A stretch of DNA of 38,163 nucleotides, taken from contig JAGKSW010000149.1 of NCBI GenBank assembly GCA_018993265.1, positions 1 through 38,163 of the forward strand, written 5' to 3'. Numbering within the stretch: position 1 is the first letter of the stretch; each line of letters opens with the position of its first letter. The notes under the pieces are model-generated. The model did not search any database and was not told the origin of the DNA. It worked only from the letters and a program-made list of their open reading frames with translations. Shown here in pieces: positions 25,735 to 34,752 of this stretch. This DNA comes from Nostoc sp. TH1S01. Lineage in GTDB: Bacteria; Cyanobacteriota; Cyanobacteriia; Cyanobacteriales; Nostocaceae. The position numbers and the translations under genes were made by a program.

Positions 25735-25797
25735 CACAGATAGGGGGTTGGTAGTAGGGATTAGAGTATTTGCCTACTTCCAATTCCCCTTTGTTTT

Positions 25798-27192
25798 ATG
25801 ACGCAACAACCATCCTGGAGTCCGCGATTTGAATCAGCCCTGCATCCGGCGATCGCTCGTTTTAATGCCAGCATTAATTTTGATATTGAGTTGATAGAAT
25901 ACGACCTGACTGGTTCTCAAGCTCATGCCAAAATGTTGGCACATACGGGGATAATTTCTGCTGAAGAAGGCGAACAACTCGTTACAGGTTTAGAACAAAT
26001 TCGCCAGGAATATCGCCAAGGCAAGTTTCAGCCAGGAATTGATGCTGAAGATGTGCATTTTGCCGTGGAGCGCCGACTTACAGAAATTGTCGGCGATGTG
26101 GGGAAAAAGTTACATACGGCGCGATCGCGCAATGACCAAGTAGGTACAGATACTCGGCTTTATCTCCGTGAGCAAATTCAGCAAATTCGCACTCAACTGC
26201 GAGAATTTCAACGAGTTTTATTAGATATAGCCGAAAATAACGTTGAAACTCTCATCCCTGGCTATACCCATCTTCAACGCGCCCAACCTTTGAGTTTAGC
26301 CCATCACTTGTTGGCTTACTTTGAAATGGCACAACGCGACTGGGAACGTTTGGGTGATGTTTATCGCCGCGTAAATATTTCGCCTTTGGGTTGCGGTGCT
26401 TTGGCGGGAACGACTTTCCCTATTGACCGCCATTACACAGCCCAATTGCTAAATTTTGATAATGTTTATGCTAACAGCTTAGATGGCGTGAGCGATCGCG
26501 ATTTTGCCATTGAATTTTTGTGTGCGGCTAGTTTGATTATGGTTCACCTCAGCCGTCTTTCAGAAGAAGTTATTCTCTGGGCTTCAGAAGAATTTCGCTT
26601 CATCACGCTCAAAGATAGCTGTGCTACTGGTTCTAGCATTATGCCGCAAAAGAAAAACCCCGACGTACCAGAATTAGTGCGCGGCAAAACTGGGCGTGTT
26701 TTTGGTCATCTTCAGGCGATGTTAGTGATTATGAAGGGTTTGCCTTTGGCATATAACAAAGACTTGCAAGAAGACAAAGAAGGTTTATTTGATGGCGTTA
26801 ATACAGTTAAAGCTTGTCTAGAAGCAATGACAATTTTGCTGCGGGAAGGGTTGGAATTTCGTACCCAGCGATTAAATGAAACAGTTGGAGAAGACTTTTC
26901 TAACGCTACCGATGTAGCAGATTATCTTGCAGCCAGGGGTGTTCCTTTCCGCGAAGCTTACAATCTCGTGGGCAAGGTCGTAAAAACTTGTATTGATGCG
27001 GGTAAACTCCTGAAGCATTTGACATTAGATAGATGGCAACAAATACATCCTAAATTTGATGCTGATATTTATGATGCGATCGCACCCCGTACAGTTGTCG
27101 CTGCTCGTAATAGTTATGGTGGAACAGGTTTTGCTCAAGTTCACAAAGCAATTGATGCTGCACGTACAAAACTCGCTGAACCGCAAAGCTAA
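25798..27192 (+). CDS. argH: Argininosuccinate lyase
   Basis: The last step of arginine synthesis: argininosuccinate to arginine plus fumarate. The 464 residues of the fumarase/aspartase superfamily include [20 protein letters not shown] (about 107-126), [19 protein letters not shown] (the catalytic His region) and the family signature [20 protein letters not shown] (about 280-299) with the catalytic Ser loop. TFPIDR and the [18 protein letters not shown] segment are conserved. ATG start after an AT-rich leader without a strong ribosome site. Arginine from this step feeds cyanophycin made by the nearby cphA. Confidence 0.97.
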   Translation: MTQQPSWSPRFESALHPAIARFNASINFDIELIEYDLTGSQAHAKMLAHTGIISAEEGEQLVTGLEQIRQEYRQGKFQPGIDAEDVHFAVERRLTEIVGDVGKKLHTARSRNDQVGTDTRLYLREQIQQIRTQLREFQRVLLDIAENNVETLIPGYTHLQRAQPLSLAHHLLAYFEMAQRDWERLGDVYRRVNISPLGCGALAGTTFPIDRHYTAQLLNFDNVYANSLDGVSDRDFAIEFLCAASLIMVHLSRLSEEVILWASEEFRFITLKDSCATGSSIMPQKKNPDVPELVRGKTGRVFGHLQAMLVIMKGLPLAYNKDLQEDKEGLFDGVNTVKACLEAMTILLREGLEFRTQRLNETVGEDFSNATDVADYLAARGVPFREAYNLVGKVVKTCIDAGKLLKHLTLDRWQQIHPKFDADIYDAIAPRTVVAARNSYGGTGFAQVHKAIDAARTKLAEPQS

Positions 27193-27234
27193 GTAGAGAG
27201 CCTCGACTTCTGAATTCTGCTGTAAAAACAAAAT

Positions 27235-27259
27235 AAGGGCGTACAAATTGTACACCCTT
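27235..27259. terminator. Hairpin between argH and the converging small gene
   Basis: AAGGGCGTAC (27235-27244) pairs with GTACACCCTT (27250-27259), with one mismatch. It lies between the argH stop and the 27302 gene stop and could work in both directions. Confidence 0.55.
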
Positions 27260-27301
27260 CTATCTAGATTCACTCAAGGAATAAGAAATTCAACAGGCGG
27301 C

Positions 27302-27466
27302 TTATTCAGCGTCAATTGCTGCTGCGCCCTCATCTTCCTCACTCTTCGGTGGTCTTTGCTGGAACCTTCTTTGCATTCTTCCCGTGGTAGTCCGTTTACG
27401 AAACTTTCTGGCGTATGCCTGGTTCCGTAGCGCCTTTTCTTTTTTCGGGTTACGGCGCTTAGCCAT
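27302..27466 (-). CDS. Small highly basic protein, conserved-looking, function unknown
   Basis: 54 residues from the ATG at 27466, which has a GAGGTG ribosome site six bases upstream; a longer frame (72 residues) is less likely. The opening AKRRNPKKEKALRNQAYARK is rich in Lys and Arg, followed by RTTTGRMQRRFQQRPP and an acidic tail EEDEGAAAIDAE. The charge pattern suggests RNA or ribosome association, but no function is known to me. It is convergent with argH. Confidence 0.75.
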   Translation of the reverse strand: MAKRRNPKKEKALRNQAYARKFRKRTTTGRMQRRFQQRPPKSEEDEGAAAIDAE

Positions 27467-27520
27467 GTTCACCTCATTAATAAACAACAAAAAAAGATAA
27501 ACTAGGCATCTCTTAGGCAT

Positions 27521-28259
27521 TATCAGCTACTGATGCTGATGCTATTGATATGATTTTCCCCTAGTTTAACAGTTTAACTACTTTATTTGAACAGCATACA
27601 ATTGTATCGCATTAATTTTAATGATGTCAATATAGATTTTCGATGATTTCTACAACTCGAAGATGTCCAAAACTGAAATAATATATAAAAGGAGCTATTA
27701 GGAAAATTTTAGTTGTAAATTCCCACAATAAGTTTATGTAAAAATTGCAGGCGATCGCTTACCAAAAATTAGCAATATTATTTATGTAATTTGAACAAGT
27801 TTTTAAATAATAAATCAACTATCTTCCGTAAATTAAATATCTAGTCAGGACAATTTTAAAAGATTACTATTTATTCATATACTTAAACAAAGAATGTATA
27901 TAGAAATACAAAAACGTTCCTTTAACCAAATGCTAAAATTGAGCTATCATACAAAAACTATTAGATGATATTTGAAAACTACCAAGTATTTTGCTTGATT
28001 TTCTGAGTTTCATCTGGCTATGAGTCAATAGTTATCAGTTAGCCTAGCCTGGTGGCAATTCCTTTTGGAAAAGATTTAACTGATTCATTGTTGATTGAAT
28101 TGCTTCTTCATAAGTTGCCGACAAGTTAGTCTAGATGTCGATATATATTCAATTACTAAGTAAATCAGCTAATACTTTTCAAATAACCTCTAAGGAAAAA
28201 ATCTCAAAGCACAAGCATCTTTGTGTGAAATAAATCTCAATCATTAGCTAGTTGAGTAA
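27521..28259. other. AT-rich gene-free region
   Basis: Nearly 740 bp (790 from the small basic gene's ATG), strongly AT-rich, with one HIP1 site near 27752 and no frame of useful length on either strand. A TATATAAAAGGAGC stretch lies at about 27683. No RNA gene or repeat element was recognised. It must hold the promoters of both flanking divergent genes. Confidence 0.5.
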
Positions 28260-28799
28260 ATGCGAGTGCAGGAAATAAAAAAACATAACACCAAGATTTT
28301 CAGCTTGAACGTTCTAGGTTTTCTTGCAGCAGTTGTCCAATCTACACGCGGTTTATGGCGTTATGGACAAACAGTATTAGGTATTATCTTCCGTCATCCC
28401 ATTACTGGTACAAGTATTATTCCGTTATTACCTGACGGTCGAATTGTCTTAATTCGCCGACGAGATAATGGTCTTTGGTCATTACCAGGAGGAATGGTGG
28501 ACTGGGGAGAAGATATTCCCAGTACAGTCCAGCGAGAATTGATAGAGGAAACAGGACTGGAATTAGTAGCAATTAAACGTTTAGTAGGTGTTTATTCTGC
28601 ACCAGACAGAGATCCTCGTATTCATTCAATTTGCGTTGTGGTGGAAGCCGAAGTCAAAGGAAAAATGGAAATTCAAGATGCTTTAGAAGTCATGGAAATC
28701 CAAGCTTTCTCTCCGAGTGCTTTACCAACAGGGCCAATGTCCCATGACCATTCCCGACAGCTACAGGACTACTTAAACGGGTTGACAACACTGGCGTAA
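28260..28799 (+). CDS. NUDIX hydrolase with N-terminal extension
   Basis: 179 residues. The Nudix box is canonical at 78-100 (GGMVDWGEDIPSTVQRELIE then ETGLEL). The catalytic REL-EE residues are all present, unlike the box of the 8128 gene. An N-terminal extension of about 45 residues includes a hydrophobic run (NVLGFLAAVVQSTRGLWRY), perhaps a membrane or packing helix. The substrate is unknown. ATG start at the end of a long AT-rich gap, and it lies 87 bp upstream of the alpha/beta hydrolase gene on the same strand. Confidence 0.88.
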   Translation: MRVQEIKKHNTKIFSLNVLGFLAAVVQSTRGLWRYGQTVLGIIFRHPITGTSIIPLLPDGRIVLIRRRDNGLWSLPGGMVDWGEDIPSTVQRELIEETGLELVAIKRLVGVYSAPDRDPRIHSICVVVEAEVKGKMEIQDALEVMEIQAFSPSALPTGPMSHDHSRQLQDYLNGLTTLA

Positions 28800-28886
28800 C
28801 AATACTTTAGATTTTCTCTGGGAGTTTTAATTACAAAATTCAATATAAAAACTACAATCAACTATGATGTAATTTTTATAGATAAA

Positions 28887-29699
28887 ATGGATACATTACT
28901 ACGTAACTCCCGCAGAAAACTCTCCCAAGGATTGTTGTTCTGGAGCGAAGCTGGTCAAGGTATTCCGGTGGTTTTGTTACATGGTGCTTGGAACGATAGT
29001 AGCCAATGGTCATCAGTAATGGAAAAACTGGCGAAAAATTTCCATTGTTTTGCACCAGACTTGTTAGGCTTTGGGGAGTCTGATAAGCCCAATATTCATC
29101 ACTCGATAGATTTACAAGTAGAGTCTATAGCAGAACTGCTGCAAGCTTTAAGACTGGAAAGAGTGTACTTAGTGGGTCATTCTCTGGGAGGTTGGATTGC
29201 AGCAAGTTATGCTTTGAAATATCCAGAACAGGTAGAAGGTTTAGTTCTCTTAGCACCAGAAGGTGTAGAAATCGAGAAACAAGAAAAACGTTGGGAACAA
29301 CGGCGCAAATTATTAGAATTTTCTCCGTTATTAGTGAAATTTTTCAAATTTATCAGGCCTATTACTAAAATATTCGGTTGGCACGAAAAAATCGAGCAAG
29401 ACTTACAGCAACGTCAACATTTACTAAAATATCCAGCCGCTTGTCAGTTATTATTTCAAAGGCAGACAGCAGAAATTAAAGCCGAGTTACTGCAAGATAA
29501 ATTGCATTTAATTGAAGTTTCAGCGTTAATTTTACAAGGCGGACAAGATACTTCTGATGCTGTCTTTCAAAGTCAAACTTATAAACAATTAATTTCCCAC
29601 GTTGATTTTAAATTAGTGGCTCATGCTGGTAATGATTTACCAGAAGAGTGTGCCGGAATTGTGGCGGAAGAGATTCATGATTTTATTAAACATATATGA
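28887..29699 (+). CDS. Alpha/beta hydrolase fold protein, possibly without the catalytic histidine
   Basis: 270 residues: the oxyanion-hole strand VVLLHGAWNDSSQW (28-41), LLGFGESDKP (59-68), nucleophile elbow VGHSLGGW with Ser99 (96-103), a cap of about 80 residues, and ILQGGQDT with Asp221 as the likely acid. At the usual GAGH position the sequence is HAGND (246-250), so the expected His is Asn249. His246 lies three residues before it and could substitute. Function is unknown. It follows the NUDIX gene on the same strand. Confidence 0.85.
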   Translation: MDTLLRNSRRKLSQGLLFWSEAGQGIPVVLLHGAWNDSSQWSSVMEKLAKNFHCFAPDLLGFGESDKPNIHHSIDLQVESIAELLQALRLERVYLVGHSLGGWIAASYALKYPEQVEGLVLLAPEGVEIEKQEKRWEQRRKLLEFSPLLVKFFKFIRPITKIFGWHEKIEQDLQQRQHLLKYPAACQLLFQRQTAEIKAELLQDKLHLIEVSALILQGGQDTSDAVFQSQTYKQLISHVDFKLVAHAGNDLPEECAGIVAEEIHDFIKHI

Positions 29700-29822
29700 T
29701 TTTGGAAATGCAGGTAAGATGTGTTAGCAACAGTGTGATACATCTACCGTAAAGGTTTTGGTGCGTTACTTGACTCAATGGATTAGTATCCAACAAAATT
29801 ACTTTACCCATATGAGTTTTTA

Positions 29823-30134
29823 CTATAAAGGTTGATTTCTATGCAAGACTGGCTCAATAGATGAATAAGTTTCTACATCATAGTCTGATTCATCAGCCAT
29901 CCACTCATTAACTAGATTTATCACTGTTTCTAATGATTTATCTTGATTTGCTTGTGATTCTAAAAATTGAAACAATTGAGATTCTTTTGTTTTTATACGC
30001 AACGAATATTTTTCTTCAATCAAAATATCAGCTTTAGCTCTGAGTACGAGCAATTCTGCTAACGTCAGAGTCTCTAGATTTTGCATAATGTAATCAATAT
30101 GTGAGCTTTGTTGCATATTCTGGCTAAAAATCAA
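29823..30134 (-). CDS. Hypothetical helical protein
   Basis: 103 residues, or fewer if translation starts at an internal Met such as MQNLETLTLAELLVLR. Helical and charged, with TLAELLVLRAKADILIEEKY and a tail SLETVINLVNEWMADESDYD. It resembles the small antitoxin-like or regulatory proteins often seen in these genomes, but no family is recognised. It sits alone between the alpha/beta hydrolase gene and coaX. Confidence 0.5.
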   Translation of the reverse strand: MIFSQNMQQSSHIDYIMQNLETLTLAELLVLRAKADILIEEKYSLRIKTKESQLFQFLESQANQDKSLETVINLVNEWMADESDYDVETYSSIEPVLHRNQPL

Positions 30135-30235
30135 TTTATATCCCTATTTTAATTCATCATGATTGAGAGATAAACATCTCTTCCTTGTTCCCCTTGTCTA
30201 CCTTGTCTCTTGTGTTCATATATCAACCCAGATAA

Positions 30236-31009
30236 CTATAGATGATCAGCCTGTGCCATTCCCCAAAAAATTAAGTTTGGTTCTACAATTAAACGGGCTG
30301 TTATTTCTGGGTATAAAGTTTGCAGATAGTTAAATAATAAGGTGCGATCGCCTCCTTTAATTGCAACTTTACTATCAGGATACAAATCCCACCACGCTGT
30401 CATAAAATCTTTGATTCCCGCTAACAAGGTGTAGATAACACCACTTTGAATAGCCTCTGGTGTATTAAGTGCAAAACGTGATGGTAAAGAGATGATATTT
30501 TGCGTTTCTAATTGTGGTAATTGTCCAGTTTTTTGACCTAAAGTCGCAAATTGTAAACCCAACCCTGGCAAAATTGCACCGCCAACTAAATTCTGTTGAC
30601 TATCTGCGCCTGTAAAAGTGAGTGCGGTTCCAGCATCAATGACTAATATGGGAAATCCCAACTTTATCCCCCCACCCCATAAAGCTAAAGCACGGTCAAT
30701 TCCTAATGTGGGATAGGTATTTTTTAAAGGTACATTCTCTAAGGTAATTACTTTGACATTGGGGTAACTTTGCCAAAATGCGGTTTGACTGGGAACGACA
30801 GAAGCAATTACCAGGGGAAGGGGACAAGGAAGGGTAAAAATCTTGGCTGGGAAATCATCTAAGGTTTGACCGTTACCTAACTGCTGTATAACTGAATCAG
30901 GTAGATAGTCTGTATTCCATGTACAGTCAAGGGTTTCGCCTACGAATAACCCCCAATGCAGTCGGGAATTACCTATCTCCAAAGCTAGCCAAGGTTTATG
31001 TATACTCAT
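30236..31009 (-). CDS. coaX: Type III pantothenate kinase
   Basis: Phosphorylates pantothenate in the first step of coenzyme A synthesis, an ASKHA-fold enzyme. 257 residues from the ATG at 31009; a frame 15 codons longer is repeat-derived. Motifs: [15 protein letters not shown] (8-22; Glu where DxGNT-type enzymes have Asp), [13 protein letters not shown] (the GxDR motif), [10 protein letters not shown] (catalytic region) and [10 protein letters not shown]. Members of this cyanobacterial subgroup are divergent, which fits the substitution. Stands alone. Confidence 0.88.
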   Translation of the reverse strand: MSIHKPWLALEIGNSRLHWGLFVGETLDCTWNTDYLPDSVIQQLGNGQTLDDFPAKIFTLPCPLPLVIASVVPSQTAFWQSYPNVKVITLENVPLKNTYPTLGIDRALALWGGGIKLGFPILVIDAGTALTFTGADSQQNLVGGAILPGLGLQFATLGQKTGQLPQLETQNIISLPSRFALNTPEAIQSGVIYTLLAGIKDFMTAWWDLYPDSKVAIKGGDRTLLFNYLQTLYPEITARLIVEPNLIFWGMAQADHL

Positions 31010-31029
31010 ACCACCCGAACGATTAAAAT

Positions 31030-31140
31030 CGCGGTTCATCTTGCACACAAACAAAGTCCGCCTATGCGGACTATCTTAAAACCCGTCTAATCAATCGGGT
31101 TTAGTTTGTATAGCCCCAGACTTCAGTCTGAAGGCTATGT
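31030..31140. repeat. Composite palindromic repeat upstream of coaX
   Basis: Three hairpins in series: GTCCGCCTATGCGGAC (31056-31071), AAACCCG/CGGGTTT (31079-31102), and AGCCCCAGACTTCAGTCTGA with AGGCTA. It resembles repeats common between genes in Nostoc (from memory). It covers the first half of the 300-bp gap before the flavodiiron gene; the second half is AT-rich promoter DNA with no gene. Confidence 0.5.
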
Positions 31141-31325
31141 GCTAGGTTGGCAAGCTTTATTTTTGTAGCTGCGATTCTAATGGTTAGCACCAGATTTCAA
31201 TATACGCGGTTTCACTCTTTTGATTTTTTTAAGATAACTATAGAGTTTTTAATAAAAATTTACATTTAAACCGTGTCAAAATAGAACAAGCGGAATAAAT
31301 ACTCATTGTGTTTGAGAGGGGATTT

Positions 31326-33050
31326 ATGGTATCGCTCACCGAGAAAACAGAAAAAAGGTTGACAATACAGACTGAGGATATTTCTCAAGATACGACGGCA
31401 ATTCGCTCTCTAGATTGGGATCGCGATCGCTTTGATATTGAGTTTGGGTTACAAAATGGTACTACCTACAACTCATTTTTGATTCGCGGTGAGCAGATTG
31501 CCTTAGTTGATACCTCCCATGAGAAATTCCGTAAGCTGTATTTTGATACGCTCACAGGCTTGATTAATCCTCAAGAAATTAATTATTTGATTGTCAGCCA
31601 CACTGAGCCTGACCACAGTGGCTTAGTGAAAGATTTATTACAACTGGCTCCAGAAATTACTGTTGTGGCTTCCAAAGTGGCAATTCAATTTTTGGAAGAT
31701 TTGGTGCATAAGCCATTTAAACGGCAGATTGTGAAAAATGGCGATCGCTTAGATTTAGGTAACGGTCACGAGATAGAATTTGTCATCGCCCCTAACTTAC
31801 ATTGGCCTGACACAATATTCAGCTTCGACCACAAAGACCAAATTCTGTTCACCTGCGATGCTTTCGGGATGCACTATTGCTCCGATGCGACCTTTGACGA
31901 AGACTTAAAAACTATAGAAGCTGATTTTAAATACTATTATGAATGCCTGATGGGGCCGAATGCGCGGTCTGTGCTGTCTGCATTAAAGCGGATGGGTGAA
32001 TTACCTGAGATTAAAATGATTGCTACAGGTCACGGGCCGTTACTCTATCACAACGTTGAAGAATTAACCCAACGTTACCGCAAATGGAGCCAGAACCAAG
32101 CCAAACCAGAAACTACTGTAGGTATATTCTACGTTTCAGAATACGGTTATAGCGATCGCCTGGCGCAGTCAATTATCAATGGTATCAGCAAAACCGATGT
32201 CGCTGTAGAAGTAGTAGATTTGGGTTCAGCCACAGATTTACAAGAATTGCGCGAACTAGTTGGGCGTTGTTCGGGGATAGTTATTGGTGCGCCTCCATCT
32301 GCTGGTGATACCATTGCTCAAGCCGCACTCAGTACCGTGTTAGGCTCTGCTAAAGATAAACAAGCCATTGGTATATTTGAGACTGGTGGCGGTAATGATG
32401 AGCCGACTTACCCCCTGTTGAACAAATTCCGGGCTTTGGGACTGCACGTAGCATTCCCGGTAATTCAACTTAGCGAAACACCCAGCGAAAATACTTACAA
32501 GCAGTGTGAAGAAGCAGGCACAGACTTAGGTCAGTGGGTAACACGCGATCGCAGCATCAAGGCGATGAAATCTCTAGGTGCAGACTTAGATAAAGCCCTT
32601 GGTAGACTCAGTGGCGGATTGTATATTATTACCGCCAAAAAAGGCGACGTATCCAGTGCGATGTTAGCTTCTTGGGTAGCGCAAGCCAGCTTCAAACCCT
32701 TGGGCTTCTCCATAGCAGTCGCCAAAGACCGGGCGATTGAATCCTTAATGCAAGTAGGCGATCGCTTCGTGTTAAACGTCTTAGAAGAAGGCAATTATCA
32801 AACACTCATGCGCCACTTCCTCAAACGGTTCGCCCCCGGTGCAGACCGTTTTGCAGGTGTGCGAACCCAACCCGCCGAAGATGGTACACCCATCCTCGCC
32901 GACGCTTTAGCATACATGGAATGCGAAGTCGTCAGTCGGATGGACTGCGGCGACCACTGGGCAGTATACAGCACTGTCAACGGCGGACGAGTTTCCAATC
33001 CCGATGCAATGACAGCCGTGCATCATCGCAAAGTAGGAAATCACTACTAA
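31326..33050 (+). CDS. flv3: Flavodiiron protein (A-type with flavin reductase domain), Flv3-like
   Basis: Reduces O2 to water without releasing reactive oxygen, draining electrons from photosystem I. 574 residues from the ATG at 31326, with GAGAGGGG (31314-31321) just upstream. Order: metallo-beta-lactamase domain (about 30-260), flavodoxin (265-410) and flavin reductase (about 425-574). The diiron ligands are canonical: HTEPDH (92-97), His159, Asp178 and His236. In cyanobacteria such complete ligand sets belong to Flv3 or Flv4, not to Flv1/Flv2, so flv3 is likely but Flv4 is not excluded. No flv1 partner is adjacent. A HIP1-built hairpin follows. Confidence 0.88.
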   Translation: MVSLTEKTEKRLTIQTEDISQDTTAIRSLDWDRDRFDIEFGLQNGTTYNSFLIRGEQIALVDTSHEKFRKLYFDTLTGLINPQEINYLIVSHTEPDHSGLVKDLLQLAPEITVVASKVAIQFLEDLVHKPFKRQIVKNGDRLDLGNGHEIEFVIAPNLHWPDTIFSFDHKDQILFTCDAFGMHYCSDATFDEDLKTIEADFKYYYECLMGPNARSVLSALKRMGELPEIKMIATGHGPLLYHNVEELTQRYRKWSQNQAKPETTVGIFYVSEYGYSDRLAQSIINGISKTDVAVEVVDLGSATDLQELRELVGRCSGIVIGAPPSAGDTIAQAALSTVLGSAKDKQAIGIFETGGGNDEPTYPLLNKFRALGLHVAFPVIQLSETPSENTYKQCEEAGTDLGQWVTRDRSIKAMKSLGADLDKALGRLSGGLYIITAKKGDVSSAMLASWVAQASFKPLGFSIAVAKDRAIESLMQVGDRFVLNVLEEGNYQTLMRHFLKRFAPGADRFAGVRTQPAEDGTPILADALAYMECEVVSRMDCGDHWAVYSTVNGGRVSNPDAMTAVHHRKVGNHY

Positions 33051-33052
33051 GG

Positions 33053-33081
33053 AAGTCTGAAGTGTGAAGTCTGAAGTCTGA
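33053..33081. repeat. STRR (GAAGTCT units) after the flavodiiron gene
   Basis: GAAGTCTGAAGTGTGAAGTC-type repeat between the stop codon and the HIP1 hairpin, the same unit family as at 14009-14092. Confidence 0.55.
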
Positions 33082-33088
33082 ATTTTAT

Positions 33089-33132
33089 AAAAGCGATCGC
33101 CGCCTTCTTGCCGGAATTACGCGATCGCTTTT
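33089..33132 (+). terminator. HIP1-stem hairpin after the flavodiiron gene
   Basis: AAAAGCGATCGC (33089-33100) pairs perfectly with GCGATCGCTTTT (33121-33132) across a 20-base loop, ending in Ts. It works as a plausible terminator whose stem is a HIP1 octamer on each side. Confidence 0.55.
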
Positions 33133-33192
33133 ATTCTGTTTAGGCTTTAGATAATGGCGATCGCTTGTTTCTGAGTGGAATTGGGCGATCGC
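33093..33192. repeat. Duplicated HIP1-bounded repeat
   Basis: Four HIP1 octamers start at 33093, 33121, 33157 and 33185 (spacings 28, 36, 28). The two 20-base spacers (CGCCTTCTTGCCGGAATTAC and TTGTTTCTGAGTGGAATTGG) are related, so this is a diverged tandem copy of a HIP1-spacer-HIP1 unit. The remaining bases to 33454 are AT-rich with no gene seen. Confidence 0.6.
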
Positions 33193-33454
33193 CTTTATCA
33201 TGACTTTATATTAAAGTATAAATTTATACTTATCAATTGCTAGGGCAAAAAATTTTATAAAAAACACCCCAATTTTTATAGAGAAAAACAATGTTTGATT
33301 TAGATAAAATCAGTAGCATTATCTAATACAATAACCATTGAAAAAATAATTCGTAATTCGTAATTTTTGTTTCAATTGTCTCTATTATTTATATAAATAT
33401 AAATAGAAAATGATAAAATTATTCCTGAAATAATTTGCATATTTAGATATTTTT

Positions 33455-34252
33455 GTGAAACGTGACTCTATTTATTACCAAATTTTCAAGCGATTTCCAG
33501 CGTTAATATTTGAACTTGTTGATAACCGTCCTGCACAGGCGCAAAACTATCGATTTGAGTCAGTGGAGGTGAAAGAAACCACTTTTCGGATTGATGGTGT
33601 TTTTTTACCACCAGAAGACGCAACACCCAAAGTTATCTTTTTTGCTGAAGTGCAATTTCAGAAAGATGAGGGTCTTTATCATCGGTTTTTTACTGAATCA
33701 TTGATGTATTTGAACCGAAATCAATCTCAATACGATGATTGGTACTGTGTGGTAATATTTCCATCACGCAGTTTAGAACCAAACGATAAAAGAACCCATC
33801 GCATATTTTTAAACAGCGACCAAGTGCAGCGCATTTATTTGGAAGAGTTAAATACTTCTGATACTCAGCCAATAGGTATCAACTTAATGCAGTTGACAAT
33901 TGCATCCTCTGAAACAATGGCAGAGCAAGCCAAGCAACTAATTCAACGGGTAAAATTAGAAGAAATAAGCACACTGCCGAAAAACGAAATCATCGAAATT
34001 ATTACGACAATTGCTGTTTACAAGTTTTCGTCTTTGAGTCGAGAGGAAGTAGAAGCTATGCTAGGAATAACTTTAGAGGAAACAAGAGTATATCAGGAAG
34101 CCAAAGCTGAGGGTAGAGAACAAGGTCTAGAACAAGGTCGAGATGAAATATTGAAAGTTGCTGTCCCACTGTTACTGGAAACTGGGATGAGTGTAGAACA
34201 GATTGCTCAACAATTTAATGTGGCTGTGGAATCTGTGGAGAAATACAGGTAG
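33455..34252 (+). CDS. DUF2887/Rpn-type PD-(D/E)XK nuclease
   Basis: 265 residues with GTG start. The N-terminal domain is a PD-(D/E)XK-type nuclease: FELVD (19-23), FRIDGVFLP with Asp47, and FAEVQFQKDEGLYHRFF with the Glu65-x-Gln67 pair. Such Rpn-family enzymes are linked to recombination and mobile DNA. Then follow a helical middle, a Gly/Gln/Arg/Glu repeat (EGREQGLEQGRDE) and a C-terminal helix (MSVEQIAQQFNVAVESVEKY). It appears intact. A partial copy of its 3' end lies directly downstream. Confidence 0.82.
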   Translation: MKRDSIYYQIFKRFPALIFELVDNRPAQAQNYRFESVEVKETTFRIDGVFLPPEDATPKVIFFAEVQFQKDEGLYHRFFTESLMYLNRNQSQYDDWYCVVIFPSRSLEPNDKRTHRIFLNSDQVQRIYLEELNTSDTQPIGINLMQLTIASSETMAEQAKQLIQRVKLEEISTLPKNEIIEIITTIAVYKFSSLSREEVEAMLGITLEETRVYQEAKAEGREQGLEQGRDEILKVAVPLLLETGMSVEQIAQQFNVAVESVEKYR

Positions 34253-34301
34253 AACGTTCTACCACCGACATGAAAGTTTTGCTCACCATGACAAAATGCG
34301 T

Positions 34302-34563
34302 GCTATTTATAAGTTTTCGTCTTTGAGTAGAAAGAGGGGAAGCTATGCTAGGAATAACTTTAGAGGAAACAAGGTTTTATCAAGAAGCAAAAGCTGAGGG
34401 TTTAGAACAAGGTCGAAAACAAGGTCTAGAACAAGGTCGAAAACAACGGGAAGCTGAACTGTTGCCAGTTATCGTCCCACTGTTACTGAAAAGTGGGATG
34501 AGTGTAGAAGAAATTGCTCAACAATTTAATGTTGCTGTGGAATCTGTGGAGAAATATAGATAA
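34302..34563 (+). pseudogene. Partial tandem duplicate of the DUF2887 gene 3' end
   Basis: Bases 34302-34563 repeat 34013-34252 of the neighbour at high identity: IYKFSSLS, MLGITLEET, and the terminal IAQQFNVAVESVEKYR. An indel near 34325-34340 breaks the frame in the first part; from ATG 34345 a 72-codon frame remains. It holds two exact-looking 24-bp units (34399-34422 and 34423-34446) encoding repeated (L)EQGRKQG, giving a longer Gln/Gly stretch than the parent. The catalytic domain is missing. Confidence 0.75.
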
Positions 34564-34582
34564 GATATACCCTTTATGAATC

Positions 34583-34670
34583 ATGGCGATCGCATTTCAT
34601 CTTACCTAAATTTAGGCGTAAAGATTCGTTCAGTACAATTGACTAAACACCCGCCAAGCGCGATCGCCAT
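34583..34670. repeat. HIP1-ended inverted repeat before the NACHT gene
   Basis: ATGGCGATCGC (34583-34593) and GCGATCGCCAT (34660-34670) form an 11-bp stem with a 66-base loop. Confidence 0.45.
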
Positions 34671-34752
34671 CACATTTGGCGTATAAGTAATTTCACCGCT
34701 AGAATATATACATACAAATTTTGACGCTATTTAGCCTATTTATAGTGGATAT

